Shown here: piece by piece, positions 44,619 to 53,405 of the stretch
How positions within the stretch are numbered: the first letter of the stretch is position 1
Layout of the letters: every line of letters begins with the position of its first letter
Assembly (NCBI GenBank): GCA_020634855.1
Contig: JACKAU010000022.1
Location: forward strand, 1-64,000
Reading direction: 5' to 3'
DNA: 64,000 nt
Source: Anaerolineales bacterium
GTDB lineage: Bacteria; Chloroflexota; Anaerolineae; 4572-78; J111
The notes under the pieces: model-generated
The model's database searches: none
Told to the model about the DNA's origin: nothing
What the model saw: only the letters and a program-made list of their open reading frames with translations
Program-made: the position numbers and the translations under genes

Positions 44619-46712
44619 CTATAAACCATCGGGCGCTGAAAAAGGGCCTAAGAAAATCCCTTCCTGAGGCGGGTCCGTATCGCTCAAGGTTAAATTATGC
44701 CAGACGCCGGCGCCTTCGGATCGGTACGGTAAGATGTGCAATTTTAACGGTCCGGCAGTAGGCGGTAAAGGTAATTCATAGTAATCGCCAACCACTTCGC
44801 CGGGGGCCCACAGCGAAGTCGGATAACTGGATAAAACGGGGTGAGCGGCATCCTTTTTGTAGATTTCTTGGCCGTTGAGATCGATTAGCCGTAATGAGAT
44901 TGCATAATCCCAGTCTACTTTTTGAGGCGTGCGCCAGTAGAGCATTAGCTGGAGAATCGGGCCGGCTTGCCGCCCGCCGGGAGTCAGTTGCGGTAAAATT
45001 TCGGTCCGGTATCCGATCAGTTCCAGTTGGTTCTCGAAATTGGCGTTAAGGGGGAGAATATTGGCCGGGGGTGTCAGAATTGGGGCCTCGTTGAGTTGAA
45101 TCAAAGGGCCAACCATACTTAGGTGCGGTGTACCGATGAGATCGGCGGGTTTGCGGGTGAAGTAGATGGGGCGGGCCTCGGCGCGAGCCTGGGCGACTTT
45201 CTCCGGCCAGCGATCAAGTGGGTTGCGTACGGTCACATCCGGGCGCTGTCCGAGAACCAGTTGATAATATTTGAAAGGGGTGTATTGTTCCCAATCGCCC
45301 CAAATAATGCTGTTTGGTTCCACATAAGGTAGGCTGCTGTCGACAAATCGTTGGGCTTGCGTGCCGCGCAGCAACTGTCGCCAATCATCAAGTGGGATGA
45401 TCGCTGCTGTGAGCTGTTTTTGCCAGTTCGGCCGGCCTAAAGTCAAGATCAAAAGCGTAGCGAAACTAAATAAGACGATCAGTTGCAGTACAAACGGTGT
45501 GGGGGCAGTGGTCGTTGAGGGAAGGTTGTCGTTTGATTTGAGACGGGATGAGCTGTTCGCGGCGGGTGATTTTTCAACAGGGCTAACTGTTCTTCTGGTA
45601 AATTTGTAAGCATATCCGGCCAAACTGGCGATGCCATTGACTCCTAGACCCAGCCAGACCGTCAGAATAAAATAAGCCGGCATTAGATACCAGGTCGGAG
45701 CCTCATCTAAGTTGACCACTTCAAAATCTAACGTAAAGAGTAACAGCAGCACGATCAGCAACGCTTGAAAAAGAAATTGAGCAGGATAACGCCACAGTAA
45801 GATAATGGCTCCGATCACAGCCAGCGCGACACCCGGTAATGAGATCTGAGTCAACAAATCGCGCCAAATAAAGAGCAGCCGGGCCGGCAGATAAGCCGGA
45901 TCGATGGAAAAGAAGAGACCGGTGGAGTCGCCGGAGCCGACTAAGAACCAAAAGCTCTCGAAATCGGTGATTTGCTCGTGGGTGTAGGGGGGATGGTTCA
46001 CGCCGCGCAGGTAGATGAATAGATACAACATCAGCGGCGCGAGTGTTAGCAGTACCAGCCGGAGCAGCCGGCGCGGCTGGCGAATCAGGGCCGGATCATA
46101 CCACCAAATCCAGGCCACCAACGATGGCAAGTAAAAGAGGGTGGTGCGGTGGTGCGCCAGACTAAGGCCGACGGTGAAAGCCAACCAATTGAGGATACGG
46201 TCGGCGGATGCGGATCGGTTGTATTTAATATGTTGGGCAAACGTGATGGCCTGTAAGGTGAGTAGGGCAAAAAAGAAAATATTGAACGATCGAACGCCGG
46301 CAATGACGCTCCATTGCCAAAAAGTCAAGCCAAAGGCCAGCGCCAATCCCGCAACAACAGCGCCGGCCCAAACCGCGGCGGGCAATATTTCTTGCGATAA
46401 CTTATAAACGATTAGGCTGGTGACCCCGGCGGCCAACGCGCCACCCAAAGCCGAAAAAAGATTTACGCGCCAGGCCATCGAGCCGAAGGGGATCAGGAGG
46501 GTCCACAGCTTGCCGACTAAGATATAAAGCGGATAGCCGGTGGTGTGAGGAATGCCCAACAGTGGCACCGCTATCTGGTGTTCGCCCGCGTCGCCGCCGA
46601 CTACGCCGGGGGCCAGGGTGAGAAAGTAGAGGCAAAAAACCGTGGCAAATACCACGGCAAACAGGATCGGCGGTAGCAAACGCGCGTTTGGTCGCAGTCG
46701 GTCTGAGATCAT
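44619..46712 (-). CDS. DUF2723 family polytopic membrane protein
   Basis: This 697-aa protein has about 10-12 membrane helices in its first 470 residues and a soluble C-terminal domain. The N-terminus has the DUF2723 pattern: LYFLTLAPGVVGGDAGEHQ, then GIPHTTGYPLYILVGKL. The Asp in the GGDAGE loop is in the position of the catalytic acid of GT-C glycosyltransferases. Relatives (TMEM260-type) transfer mannose to proteins; here a glycosyl transfer at the membrane is inferred. The C-terminus (about residues 540-697) looks like a beta-rich carbohydrate-binding or Ig-like module. Confidence 0.85.
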   Translation of the reverse strand: MISDRLRPNARLLPPILFAVVFATVFCLYFLTLAPGVVGGDAGEHQIAVPLLGIPHTTGYPLYILVGKLWTLLIPFGSMAWRVNLFSALGGALAAGVTSLIVYKLSQEILPAAVWAGAVVAGLALAFGLTFWQWSVIAGVRSFNIFFFALLTLQAITFAQHIKYNRSASADRILNWLAFTVGLSLAHHRTTLFYLPSLVAWIWWYDPALIRQPRRLLRLVLLTLAPLMLYLFIYLRGVNHPPYTHEQITDFESFWFLVGSGDSTGLFFSIDPAYLPARLLFIWRDLLTQISLPGVALAVIGAIILLWRYPAQFLFQALLIVLLLLFTLDFEVVNLDEAPTWYLMPAYFILTVWLGLGVNGIASLAGYAYKFTRRTVSPVEKSPAANSSSRLKSNDNLPSTTTAPTPFVLQLIVLFSFATLLILTLGRPNWQKQLTAAIIPLDDWRQLLRGTQAQRFVDSSLPYVEPNSIIWGDWEQYTPFKYYQLVLGQRPDVTVRNPLDRWPEKVAQARAEARPIYFTRKPADLIGTPHLSMVGPLIQLNEAPILTPPANILPLNANFENQLELIGYRTEILPQLTPGGRQAGPILQLMLYWRTPQKVDWDYAISLRLIDLNGQEIYKKDAAHPVLSSYPTSLWAPGEVVGDYYELPLPPTAGPLKLHILPYRSEGAGVWHNLTLSDTDPPQEGIFLGPFSAPDGL

Positions 46713-46783
46713 AGGCGTAAATTTTAGAGGAAAGGGAAATAATTGGCGAATTGCCTACCACTGAGTGAGGGTTTTAGCCAACA

Positions 46784-46816
46784 TAAAAAGAGCATCCTGT
46801 CACAGAGGATGCTCTT
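46784..46816 (-). terminator. Rho-independent terminator of the rseP-zinc ribbon-HEAT operon
   Basis: The stem AAGAGCATCCT / AGGATGCTCTT with a 7-nt loop is followed on the minus strand by TTTTT. It lies 29 bp after the HEAT-repeat gene. Confidence 0.88.
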
Positions 46817-46844
46817 GTCTATTTAGATGCGATTTAGGGCGATA

Positions 46845-47867
46845 CTAGTGTTTGTCGGCCCCGTTGTTGCCGTTATTGCTGTAACTATCAAAATCGTCAA
46901 GATCATCATAATAGTCATCATCGTCTTCGTCATCGTACTCAAAATCGTACAGCATCAAGTCATCATCGGCGAAGATATTGAGTTCATCCAGCGACTCTTC
47001 CGCCGCCATAGCCAGGACCTCGTTCTCGCTGTCGAGACAAGCTTCCAGCGCTTGTCGAGCCAGATCGCCGCCAATCCGGCCTAAGGCCCAAATGGCCATT
47101 TCCTGAACTTCCAAATCCGGATCTTCATCGATGATGATGATCAATTTGTTGACCGCGCCTTTAGCCTCTAACTCGCCACACGATCGGGCTGCTTCAAAGC
47201 GAATTTCCGTGTTGTTGTTGTCCAACTCTTCAATCACCAGCGGTAGCCATCGTTTATCGGCGCTGCGTCCCATCGCAAAAACGGCGCTCACTTGAAACTT
47301 TTCATCATCACTGTAGTAAGCCGCCTCGATAATCTCCGCGACACCGGGCCGGCTGGAAAAGGCAATGGCCTCGACGGCTCGGCGTTGGACATCAGAGTCT
47401 TCATCAGATTGGTGGATGATCTCAAGCAACGCTTCTTCGGCCAGATTGCCTTCGTTCCAATCGATTTCCTCTAATTCCTTGAGATAAACAAATTTGCCCA
47501 ATCCTGAGGCGGCGGCCTCTCGAACAGTGGAAGCCTCATCCGTTTTCAAGAGGTGAATCAGCGGGTGAATCAAGCTGGGCTGTTCATAATCCCACAAGCT
47601 CTTGATGGCAACCGTACGTACTTCGGCATCTTCGTCGGCTAAGGCGGTCAAAAAGACCGGATCGAAGTCAACTTCAAAATTAACTTCGGCGGTTTCCATG
47701 AGTTCTTGAATAATGGTTCGACGGCGTTGGACCGGAATAGTCGGCCAGACCTCATTAAAGGTGTTAAGATTGGTCTGGTTCATTCTGGATAGTGAGTACA
47801 ATTTGCTACTGCTAAGTTTAGGTTCGGAACCCAACTGTTGTAATATTTCTCTAAATGAATCGCTCAT
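46845..47867 (-). CDS. HEAT-repeat protein with acidic tail
   Basis: This 340-aa protein starts at ATG 47867, 4 bp after the stop of the zinc-ribbon gene. Residues about 55-300 contain seven or eight HEAT/PBS-lyase-type repeats (ADEDAEVRTVAIKSLWDYEQ, TDEASTVREAAASGLGKF, DSDVQRRAVEAIAFSS). These form an alpha-solenoid used for protein binding. The last 40 residues are almost all Asp, Glu and Tyr and then Asn/Gly. No enzyme motif is seen. It is co-transcribed with rseP, so a role in membrane-stress control is a guess. Confidence 0.85.
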   Translation of the reverse strand: MSDSFREILQQLGSEPKLSSSKLYSLSRMNQTNLNTFNEVWPTIPVQRRRTIIQELMETAEVNFEVDFDPVFLTALADEDAEVRTVAIKSLWDYEQPSLIHPLIHLLKTDEASTVREAAASGLGKFVYLKELEEIDWNEGNLAEEALLEIIHQSDEDSDVQRRAVEAIAFSSRPGVAEIIEAAYYSDDEKFQVSAVFAMGRSADKRWLPLVIEELDNNNTEIRFEAARSCGELEAKGAVNKLIIIIDEDPDLEVQEMAIWALGRIGGDLARQALEACLDSENEVLAMAAEESLDELNIFADDDLMLYDFEYDDEDDDDYYDDLDDFDSYSNNGNNGADKH

Positions 47868-47871
47868 AGTC

Positions 47872-48747
47872 TTACTGCCATAAAAAGCTAAGGGTGTCAC
47901 TAACTTCGCTGACAGGCCGGCCCACTTGCCGGCCTTCGTCGTCGGTGCCTATCTGTTCAATGTAGACATACCACTCATACTGGCGACCGGTGAACTCATC
48001 GGCCAAACCCCAATATTGCTCTTGGGGTATCTCCCAAAAGGTGTCTTTGACATTTGCGCCGCCGTAGGCTACTTGTCCATCTTGCTGCCAGGTCATCCGT
48101 ACAGCATAATACTCGTTGGGAGCCAGTTGGCCCATATCTTCCCAGCGCAGGATGATTTCTTCTTCTTTGCCAAACAATTTGCCATCGTCCGGGCCTCGCA
48201 GGAGCGGTTTCTTGAACCTGGGCGTTGGTGTAGGCGTGACGGTGGGCGTATCGGTTGCGGTCGGTTCGCCGGGCAGCAGGGTGTTGGTCGGCGTTGGCGT
48301 CTGCGTTTCGGTTGGTGTGGGCGAAGGCGTGAAGGTGGCAGTTGGCGTTGGCGTTGCGGTATCGGTGGGTGTGGGTGTCAGGGTCGGCGTTGAAGTTGAA
48401 GTTGGGGTTGAGGTTACAGTCAGGGTCGGCGTTTCGGTGGGCGGATTGACCAGCAGGGAAACCTGCTTAGTGCTTTGCGCGAACGCCGGACCAAAGCGAA
48501 CCATTCCAAGAATTAAGCCGACAACCACTATGACGCCTAAACTGATTTGCCAATAGGGTGTCGGCTTTGGTTCTAACTTCGCCCCACAATGCGGGCAGAT
48601 GCTCAACTTGGCCGAGGCCCGCATACTACAAACTCGACAACGAATTTGTGATGCCAGATTTGTATTTTCGTGACCACAATTTGGACAAATACGCCAACCC
48701 GATTTTACAGGTTCCTGACAAACAGGGCAGGATTGTCCTTCAGTCAT
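47872..48747 (-). CDS. Zinc-ribbon single-pass membrane protein with PT-rich linker
   Basis: This 291-aa protein has two N-terminal zinc ribbons (CPVCQEP...CPNCGHE and CRVCSMR...CPHCGAK). One membrane helix follows (ISLGVIVVVGLILGMVRFGPAF, about residues 68-90), then about 80 residues of Thr/Pro linker. An outer domain of about 105 residues (KKPLLRGPDDGKLFGKEEEIILRWEDMGQLAPNEYY...) resembles a fibronectin-like binding module. So it joins a cytosolic zinc domain with an outside sensor or binder. The start codon overlaps the rseP stop (TGATG). Confidence 0.82.
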   Translation of the reverse strand: MTEGQSCPVCQEPVKSGWRICPNCGHENTNLASQIRCRVCSMRASAKLSICPHCGAKLEPKPTPYWQISLGVIVVVGLILGMVRFGPAFAQSTKQVSLLVNPPTETPTLTVTSTPTSTSTPTLTPTPTDTATPTPTATFTPSPTPTETQTPTPTNTLLPGEPTATDTPTVTPTPTPRFKKPLLRGPDDGKLFGKEEEIILRWEDMGQLAPNEYYAVRMTWQQDGQVAYGGANVKDTFWEIPQEQYWGLADEFTGRQYEWYVYIEQIGTDDEGRQVGRPVSEVSDTLSFLWQ

Positions 48748-50138
48748 CAGAATAGATTACCCCAATCTATGGTCGGAATTGGGTTGCTGAGATCGTAGTA
48801 GCTAATCACTAACATTAGCGTCAAAAGCAAGGCCAATCCGATAAAATGAATGGCTCCCTCTTTTTCCGGCGCGATTCGTTTGCCGCGAATGGCTTCGATA
48901 ATCACAAACAGGATGCGGCCTCCGTCCAGCGCCGGCAGCGGGAGCAAATTGGTAACGGCCAGGGCTGTACTTAAAATAGCGGTTAACCACAAAATGGGGA
49001 ACCACCAGTTAAGCTCAACCGCCGCATCAACCGCCGACCCGGTTTGTTGGTAAATACCGACCGGTCCGGTTGGGCGAGCCGCTTCAGCCGGAATAATATC
49101 CCGGAGGATAGCAATAGGCAAATAGAAAGTCAAACCGATGTATTCCGCTGTTTGCTTGAAGCCTCTGACCAGCGCGGTTGGCAATGGGTAGTAGGTTTTT
49201 TCGCTTTCGATGCCGTCATAGCTGATGCCGACGCCCATTGAGCCTTGTCCTTCCGGCGGATTGACGCGTGGAACCAGCGAAGTGGTAAACGTTTCACCGT
49301 CTCGCTCAACCGTTAGCGTAATTTCCTGGCCCTTGTTCTCATTAACATAGTAAATAAGATCGCCGACATGGTTAAACTCAACATCATCGGCGCCCAAAAT
49401 AATATCGCCCGACTGGAGGCCGGCGCTTTCGGCCGGCGTGTCGGCGACAACATCGGTTACCACGGTTTGAGCAATCGGCGTCTCTTCACCGTTGGCATTG
49501 ATGCCGGTTACCGGCTCAGGCACACCCGACATAGACGTCAGCGTAAAGAAGAATACGGCGGTAATCAGATTCATCATCGAGCCAGCCACCAACACCGCAA
49601 AACGCACCCGTTTACTCTTACTGGCAAAGCTGCCGGGCGCGGTCGGATCTTCTTCGCCCACCATACGGACATATCCGCCCAATGGAATCCAGTTGATCGA
49701 ATATTCGGTCGGCTTCTCGATAGTGTCTACCATAGCCACCGGCATATCGTCGGAAGGCTTGATTTTGCCGGAGTCCCGGCTCAGCCTGTTGAATAACCTG
49801 GCTTCGCTGCCTTCTTGGCCGGGATCTGATTTAGAATCGGTTTCGACCAGATTCAGGCGGGTAACGGCCGGGCGGCCTTTGGCATCGATGGTTGTTTCGG
49901 CCACCACTTGGCTACCGGGCTGAATATGGCGGGAAACGTGAACTTGACGGCCAATCACATATTCCTGGCCATCGAGCGTAATCTTACCTTCATCTTGCCA
50001 AACTTTAACGGCTCGCGGCGGGAACCCGATAGCAAACTCTTCCACGGTAATACCGGATCGCTTGGCGACAACAAAATGCCCCAGTTCATGCACAAAAATC
50101 AAGATGCTCAGAATGATTATAAAGGCAATGACAGTCAA
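48747..50138 (-). CDS. rseP: RIP metalloprotease RseP (site-2 protease)
   Basis: This is a 463-aa intramembrane zinc protease. The zinc site HELGH is at residues 17-21 in the first helix. The third ligand lies in NLLPLPALDGGRILF near the C-terminus. A PDZ domain (DVVADTPAESAGLQSGDIILGADD) is central. Between KITLDG and TEYSINWIPLGGYVRM there is an insertion of about 90 residues (QVHVSRHIQPGSQVV...), longer than in E. coli but seen in Chloroflexota relatives as I remember. It probably cuts anti-sigma factors. The two genes after it are coupled to it. Confidence 0.93.
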   Translation of the reverse strand: MTVIAFIIILSILIFVHELGHFVVAKRSGITVEEFAIGFPPRAVKVWQDEGKITLDGQEYVIGRQVHVSRHIQPGSQVVAETTIDAKGRPAVTRLNLVETDSKSDPGQEGSEARLFNRLSRDSGKIKPSDDMPVAMVDTIEKPTEYSINWIPLGGYVRMVGEEDPTAPGSFASKSKRVRFAVLVAGSMMNLITAVFFFTLTSMSGVPEPVTGINANGEETPIAQTVVTDVVADTPAESAGLQSGDIILGADDVEFNHVGDLIYYVNENKGQEITLTVERDGETFTTSLVPRVNPPEGQGSMGVGISYDGIESEKTYYPLPTALVRGFKQTAEYIGLTFYLPIAILRDIIPAEAARPTGPVGIYQQTGSAVDAAVELNWWFPILWLTAILSTALAVTNLLPLPALDGGRILFVIIEAIRGKRIAPEKEGAIHFIGLALLLTLMLVISYYDLSNPIPTIDWGNLF

Positions 50139-50264
50139 AATCTCTGATCCTTTCCGGATAGGGGATTTAAATAAATATTATACCCATGCGCTAACTGATT
50201 GCCAAACAAAAAGTTAGGGGCCTATCCGTATTTTTTACACCACCGTCATTGTGCAACAATTCCA

Positions 50265-51323
50265 TTAAAACTCAATTAACCGGGCCGGTCCGCCGGCTCG
50301 ACTGGTTAAGACATTTTGGACGCCCGGAATCCGGCGCGCTGCGGCCTCGACTGCGGGGGCGTGCTGCGCCTCACAGATAAGGTGAACATTTGGCCCGGCG
50401 TCGATCGTAAAATAGACCGGCAGCCCCTCTTGCCGCCACTGTTGGGTGGCCTGAATGAGGGCCATTGTGGCCGGATGCCAGTAATACAGGGGTGGATGTC
50501 CCGACATCATCACGGCGTGCATAATAATTGTATCTTCCTCGATGACCGGCCCCATTGCCGCCAAATCTCGGGCCAGCAAGGCCTGGCGACAAGCCGCCAG
50601 CCGGCTCTCTGCGCCGGCCACGCGAGCCGGTTGCAGCGAACTCGTATCGGCAATTTGATGCCCCCCGGTTGAGCCAACCGATTTGTGTTCCTGGCTGACA
50701 ATGACCACCAGGTCGCGTAGATCCCAATGATCCGCCCCGGCCAGACTGGCGGCGACCGAGGTCTGGTCATCGCCGGTGAGCCACTGGCAGTAACCGGCCG
50801 GCACCGATCGACACGCCGAGCCGGACCCGCGCCGGGCCAGCCGCGAAAGCGCTGCTTCGGATAAGGCCAACCCCGCCGCCGCCGCGCCGGCCACGCTCAA
50901 GGCCGCAAACGCCGCCGCCGAGGAGGCAATACCTGAGCCAACCGGAAAATTACTTTCCGACTCGACGCGTGCGGCTAGATTTAAGCTCGCTTCGGTTCGG
51001 ATCAAATCCAGGCTGGTGGTTACCCGCGCCAGACCTGGCCCAGTTACTGAGGTTCCGTTAATGATGAGGAGATCCTCGGTTAGCGCTGCTTCAAAGGCTA
51101 CCGTGGTTACGGTGTACAAATCGGCCAGGTTCATTGATAGGGACGGGTTGGCCGGCAGCCGTTGCAGGTGGTCGGTGTTGCCCCAATATTTAATGAAAGC
51201 GATGTTAGGATGGGCTAAGGCCGTGGCTCGATGTTCGCCGGCTGCCCTGGCGCGCAATTCGATCTGTTCATCCGGGTCTACATGGATGGCAGGTTGTGAA
51301 ATGTTGGAAAACAGGGATGGCAT
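50265..51323 (-). CDS. mvaD: Diphosphomevalonate or phosphomevalonate decarboxylase
   Basis: This 352-aa GHMP-kinase-fold enzyme acts in the mevalonate route to isoprenoids. HPNIAFIKYWGN (residues about 38-49), SLSMNLADLYT, the ATP loop PVGSGIASSAAAFAAL, the RRGSGSACRS block and IDAGPNVHLI are all present. Some Chloroflexota, for example Roseiflexus, decarboxylate phosphomevalonate instead of diphosphomevalonate and then use isopentenyl phosphate kinase; the sequence alone does not settle which. No other mevalonate gene is in the window. Confidence 0.9.
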   Translation of the reverse strand: MPSLFSNISQPAIHVDPDEQIELRARAAGEHRATALAHPNIAFIKYWGNTDHLQRLPANPSLSMNLADLYTVTTVAFEAALTEDLLIINGTSVTGPGLARVTTSLDLIRTEASLNLAARVESESNFPVGSGIASSAAAFAALSVAGAAAAGLALSEAALSRLARRGSGSACRSVPAGYCQWLTGDDQTSVAASLAGADHWDLRDLVVIVSQEHKSVGSTGGHQIADTSSLQPARVAGAESRLAACRQALLARDLAAMGPVIEEDTIIMHAVMMSGHPPLYYWHPATMALIQATQQWRQEGLPVYFTIDAGPNVHLICEAQHAPAVEAAARRIPGVQNVLTSRAGGPARLIEF

Positions 51324-51480
51324 GGCATCTCCAAAATCAGCCGTAATTTTTACGAATTAATACGGAAAATATTGAGCAAGTGACAGTCACGTATTGATAA
51401 GCATCGACCCAAGCTTGGATATTAGGATTGTACAACATACCCTCTTAATTATGCCAATCAACCACGCCGTGGTCCTAAAT

Positions 51481-51516
51481 AAAAAGTCCCACCGGTTGAT
51501 AAAACCGTGGGACTTT
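51481..51516 (-). terminator. Rho-independent terminator of the hydrogenase-like gene
   Basis: The stem AAAGTCCCACCGGTT / ACCGTGGGACTTT has a T-rich stretch (TTTTTATTT) on the minus strand after it. Confidence 0.88.
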
Positions 51517-51569
51517 CAGGGAAATATGGTAACTCATTAAACACTGCTAACGCCAAAACGCTATCAACT

Positions 51570-52940
51570 CTAATGCTTGTGGCCGATCTTAAGACTTAGG
51601 AATGGCGTCGTTTTGGTGATGCTCGGCTCGTAGCTGTCAACAAGCTGCTGACAGTAATGATAAATCTCCTGGGCGTTGAGGGTCAATAACCGGGGCAAGT
51701 AGCGGCGAAGGTCTTGTTCCATTTGCTTTAAGTTGAGCGAAGCCGGCGTTGCAACCTGCGCTTGCTGAACGATTCCATGCTGATTTAGGCAGCAGTAATG
51801 GTACAGCGGTCCATGTGGCGATTCGATCAAACTGCTGCCTTCGCCGGGCCGGGGATCGACCGGTTTACGGCTGGGTTGGGGTGGGGTGTAATGCTCGATA
51901 AGGTCGTAGGCTTCTTCAAAGGCATGAACCAATTCGATTGAGCGCGCTATGATACCAGTGAATGGATTGCTGTTCGGAAACGTTAACTTGGTGGCTGCCA
52001 GCGATTGCGCCGCTTGGGGAGTGAGTTTATCACGATGGAGATTGATGCGGGCTAACGGACCCACATGATAAGGCTGGTTTGGAGTAGACAAGGCATAGAA
52101 TTCATTTCCATTTCCATTTCCATTTCCATTCCCATTTCCGTTTCCGTTGACATTCCCGTTTCCATTGGCGGCATATTTGATCGACCCAATTGGAAAATGG
52201 TTCCTAAACATTTCAGCGGGAATAGTTAACCCCTTTGAAGAAGTGAGCCGGTCGCCAAAAATGGGATATTCAATAGGATGCCATAACGAGACGAATTCTC
52301 GTTCAGACTTAAAATCGGGCAGCGGCAGGTTGGTCGTCACCCATTCAACTGTTTCAGCCGCGGCGTTAAGACCCCAGATAAGATCGGCTTTGAGACTCTG
52401 CAATTCCTGAGGGCTAGGGGTTGTGTAAAATCCACCTACGCAAGGTGTGGTCGGGTACTCTTTTTGGCCCCCGATAATTTTCAACAATGTCCGTCCGATC
52501 TTTTTAAGTCGGAGGCCACGTTCGACCTGCGGTTTTAGCTGGGGATCATTGGCCATGGCTAGTACATTATCGTAATGTAGGAATTTGGGCGCTTGGTATA
52601 GATAAATATGAGCTGCGTGGGTTTCGATCCAAGTAGCTAAGATTAAGAGCCGTCGTAGGTTACGAATCTCTAAATCGGGGCTAACCCCCAATATTTTTTC
52701 CAAGGCGTTAATAAAATTTAACTGCCCGGTGGCCGGACAAGATCCACTAATTCGAGCGGCAATTGTGGGTGCTTCCTGAAATTCTTGTCCGCGCAAAAAT
52801 GGCTCAACAAAGGGAGATAGCTCAAGGCGCTGTAATTGCAAATGGGTGACTTTACCATTTTCGACCACGATGTCGATAACTTTCCTGGCTTGAGCGTGAG
52901 CCACTATGTTTACTTTGTCGGGTCGTTTATGATAGTTCAT
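51570..52940 (-). CDS. NiFe-hydrogenase large-subunit homologue lacking nickel ligands
   Basis: This 456-aa protein aligns by pattern with group 3 NiFe-hydrogenase large subunits from residue 15 to the C-terminus (EPFLRGQEFQEAPTIAARISGSCPATGQ, NLRRLLILATWIETHAAHIYLY). In active enzymes the L1 motif is RxCGxC; here it is RISGSC with Ser65 replacing the first Cys and only Cys68 kept. The L2 motif DPCxxC is replaced by EPSITK (Ser440, Lys443). So three of four Ni-binding Cys are gone and there is no cleavable C-terminal tail. About residues 259-279 are Asn-Gly repeats from a hexanucleotide microsatellite (52103-52167). No small subunit or maturation gene is nearby. A structural or regulatory role is more likely than H2 chemistry. 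GTG 52967 is an alternative start. Confidence 0.75.
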   Translation of the reverse strand: MNYHKRPDKVNIVAHAQARKVIDIVVENGKVTHLQLQRLELSPFVEPFLRGQEFQEAPTIAARISGSCPATGQLNFINALEKILGVSPDLEIRNLRRLLILATWIETHAAHIYLYQAPKFLHYDNVLAMANDPQLKPQVERGLRLKKIGRTLLKIIGGQKEYPTTPCVGGFYTTPSPQELQSLKADLIWGLNAAAETVEWVTTNLPLPDFKSEREFVSLWHPIEYPIFGDRLTSSKGLTIPAEMFRNHFPIGSIKYAANGNGNVNGNGNGNGNGNGNGNEFYALSTPNQPYHVGPLARINLHRDKLTPQAAQSLAATKLTFPNSNPFTGIIARSIELVHAFEEAYDLIEHYTPPQPSRKPVDPRPGEGSSLIESPHGPLYHYCCLNQHGIVQQAQVATPASLNLKQMEQDLRRYLPRLLTLNAQEIYHYCQQLVDSYEPSITKTTPFLSLKIGHKH

Positions 52941-53405
52941 CTTCGAGTCATCCCGGACTAAGCTCACAAGCTGGGTTATTTCAAAATATGGACCTGTTCA
53001 AATGACCGGCACTTTTTCTCAATGAGAAATCAGAGAGAGGTTTGGGGTTAAGATTGGGGCCAGATGCTTGTGGTTGAGTAGGTCCATAATAATAAATTAT
53101 TGCAAAACTTTATTTGTGAAATTTTTAACTAATTAAACCCCTAAATATATCCGTTGGTTGTCAAACACAGTTTAAAACAAAACTTGTGAATATGGACTAG
53201 TCAAAGTGGCAGGATAAAGCCTAGATCGGTGGCGAGTTTATTTTTAGCCTCATCCTGGTCACTTAACTAGGTGAATCTAATAACAAAAAGTCTGTTCAAC
53301 TGGGGGGTGCATTTGGTACGATTCTGACTTAAACTAAAGTTAGAATGGGTAAAGAGACTGTCTGAACAACAATGATGTTGGTTTCAGTAGGGGAGGGCGG
53401 AGAAA
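52941..53405. other. Divergent intergenic region between hydrogenase-like and PRTase genes
   Basis: 465 bp without a supported gene, AT-rich. It must contain promoters in both directions, but I could not assign boxes with confidence. The GGGAGGG ribosome site of the phosphoribosyltransferase is at its right edge. Confidence 0.5.
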
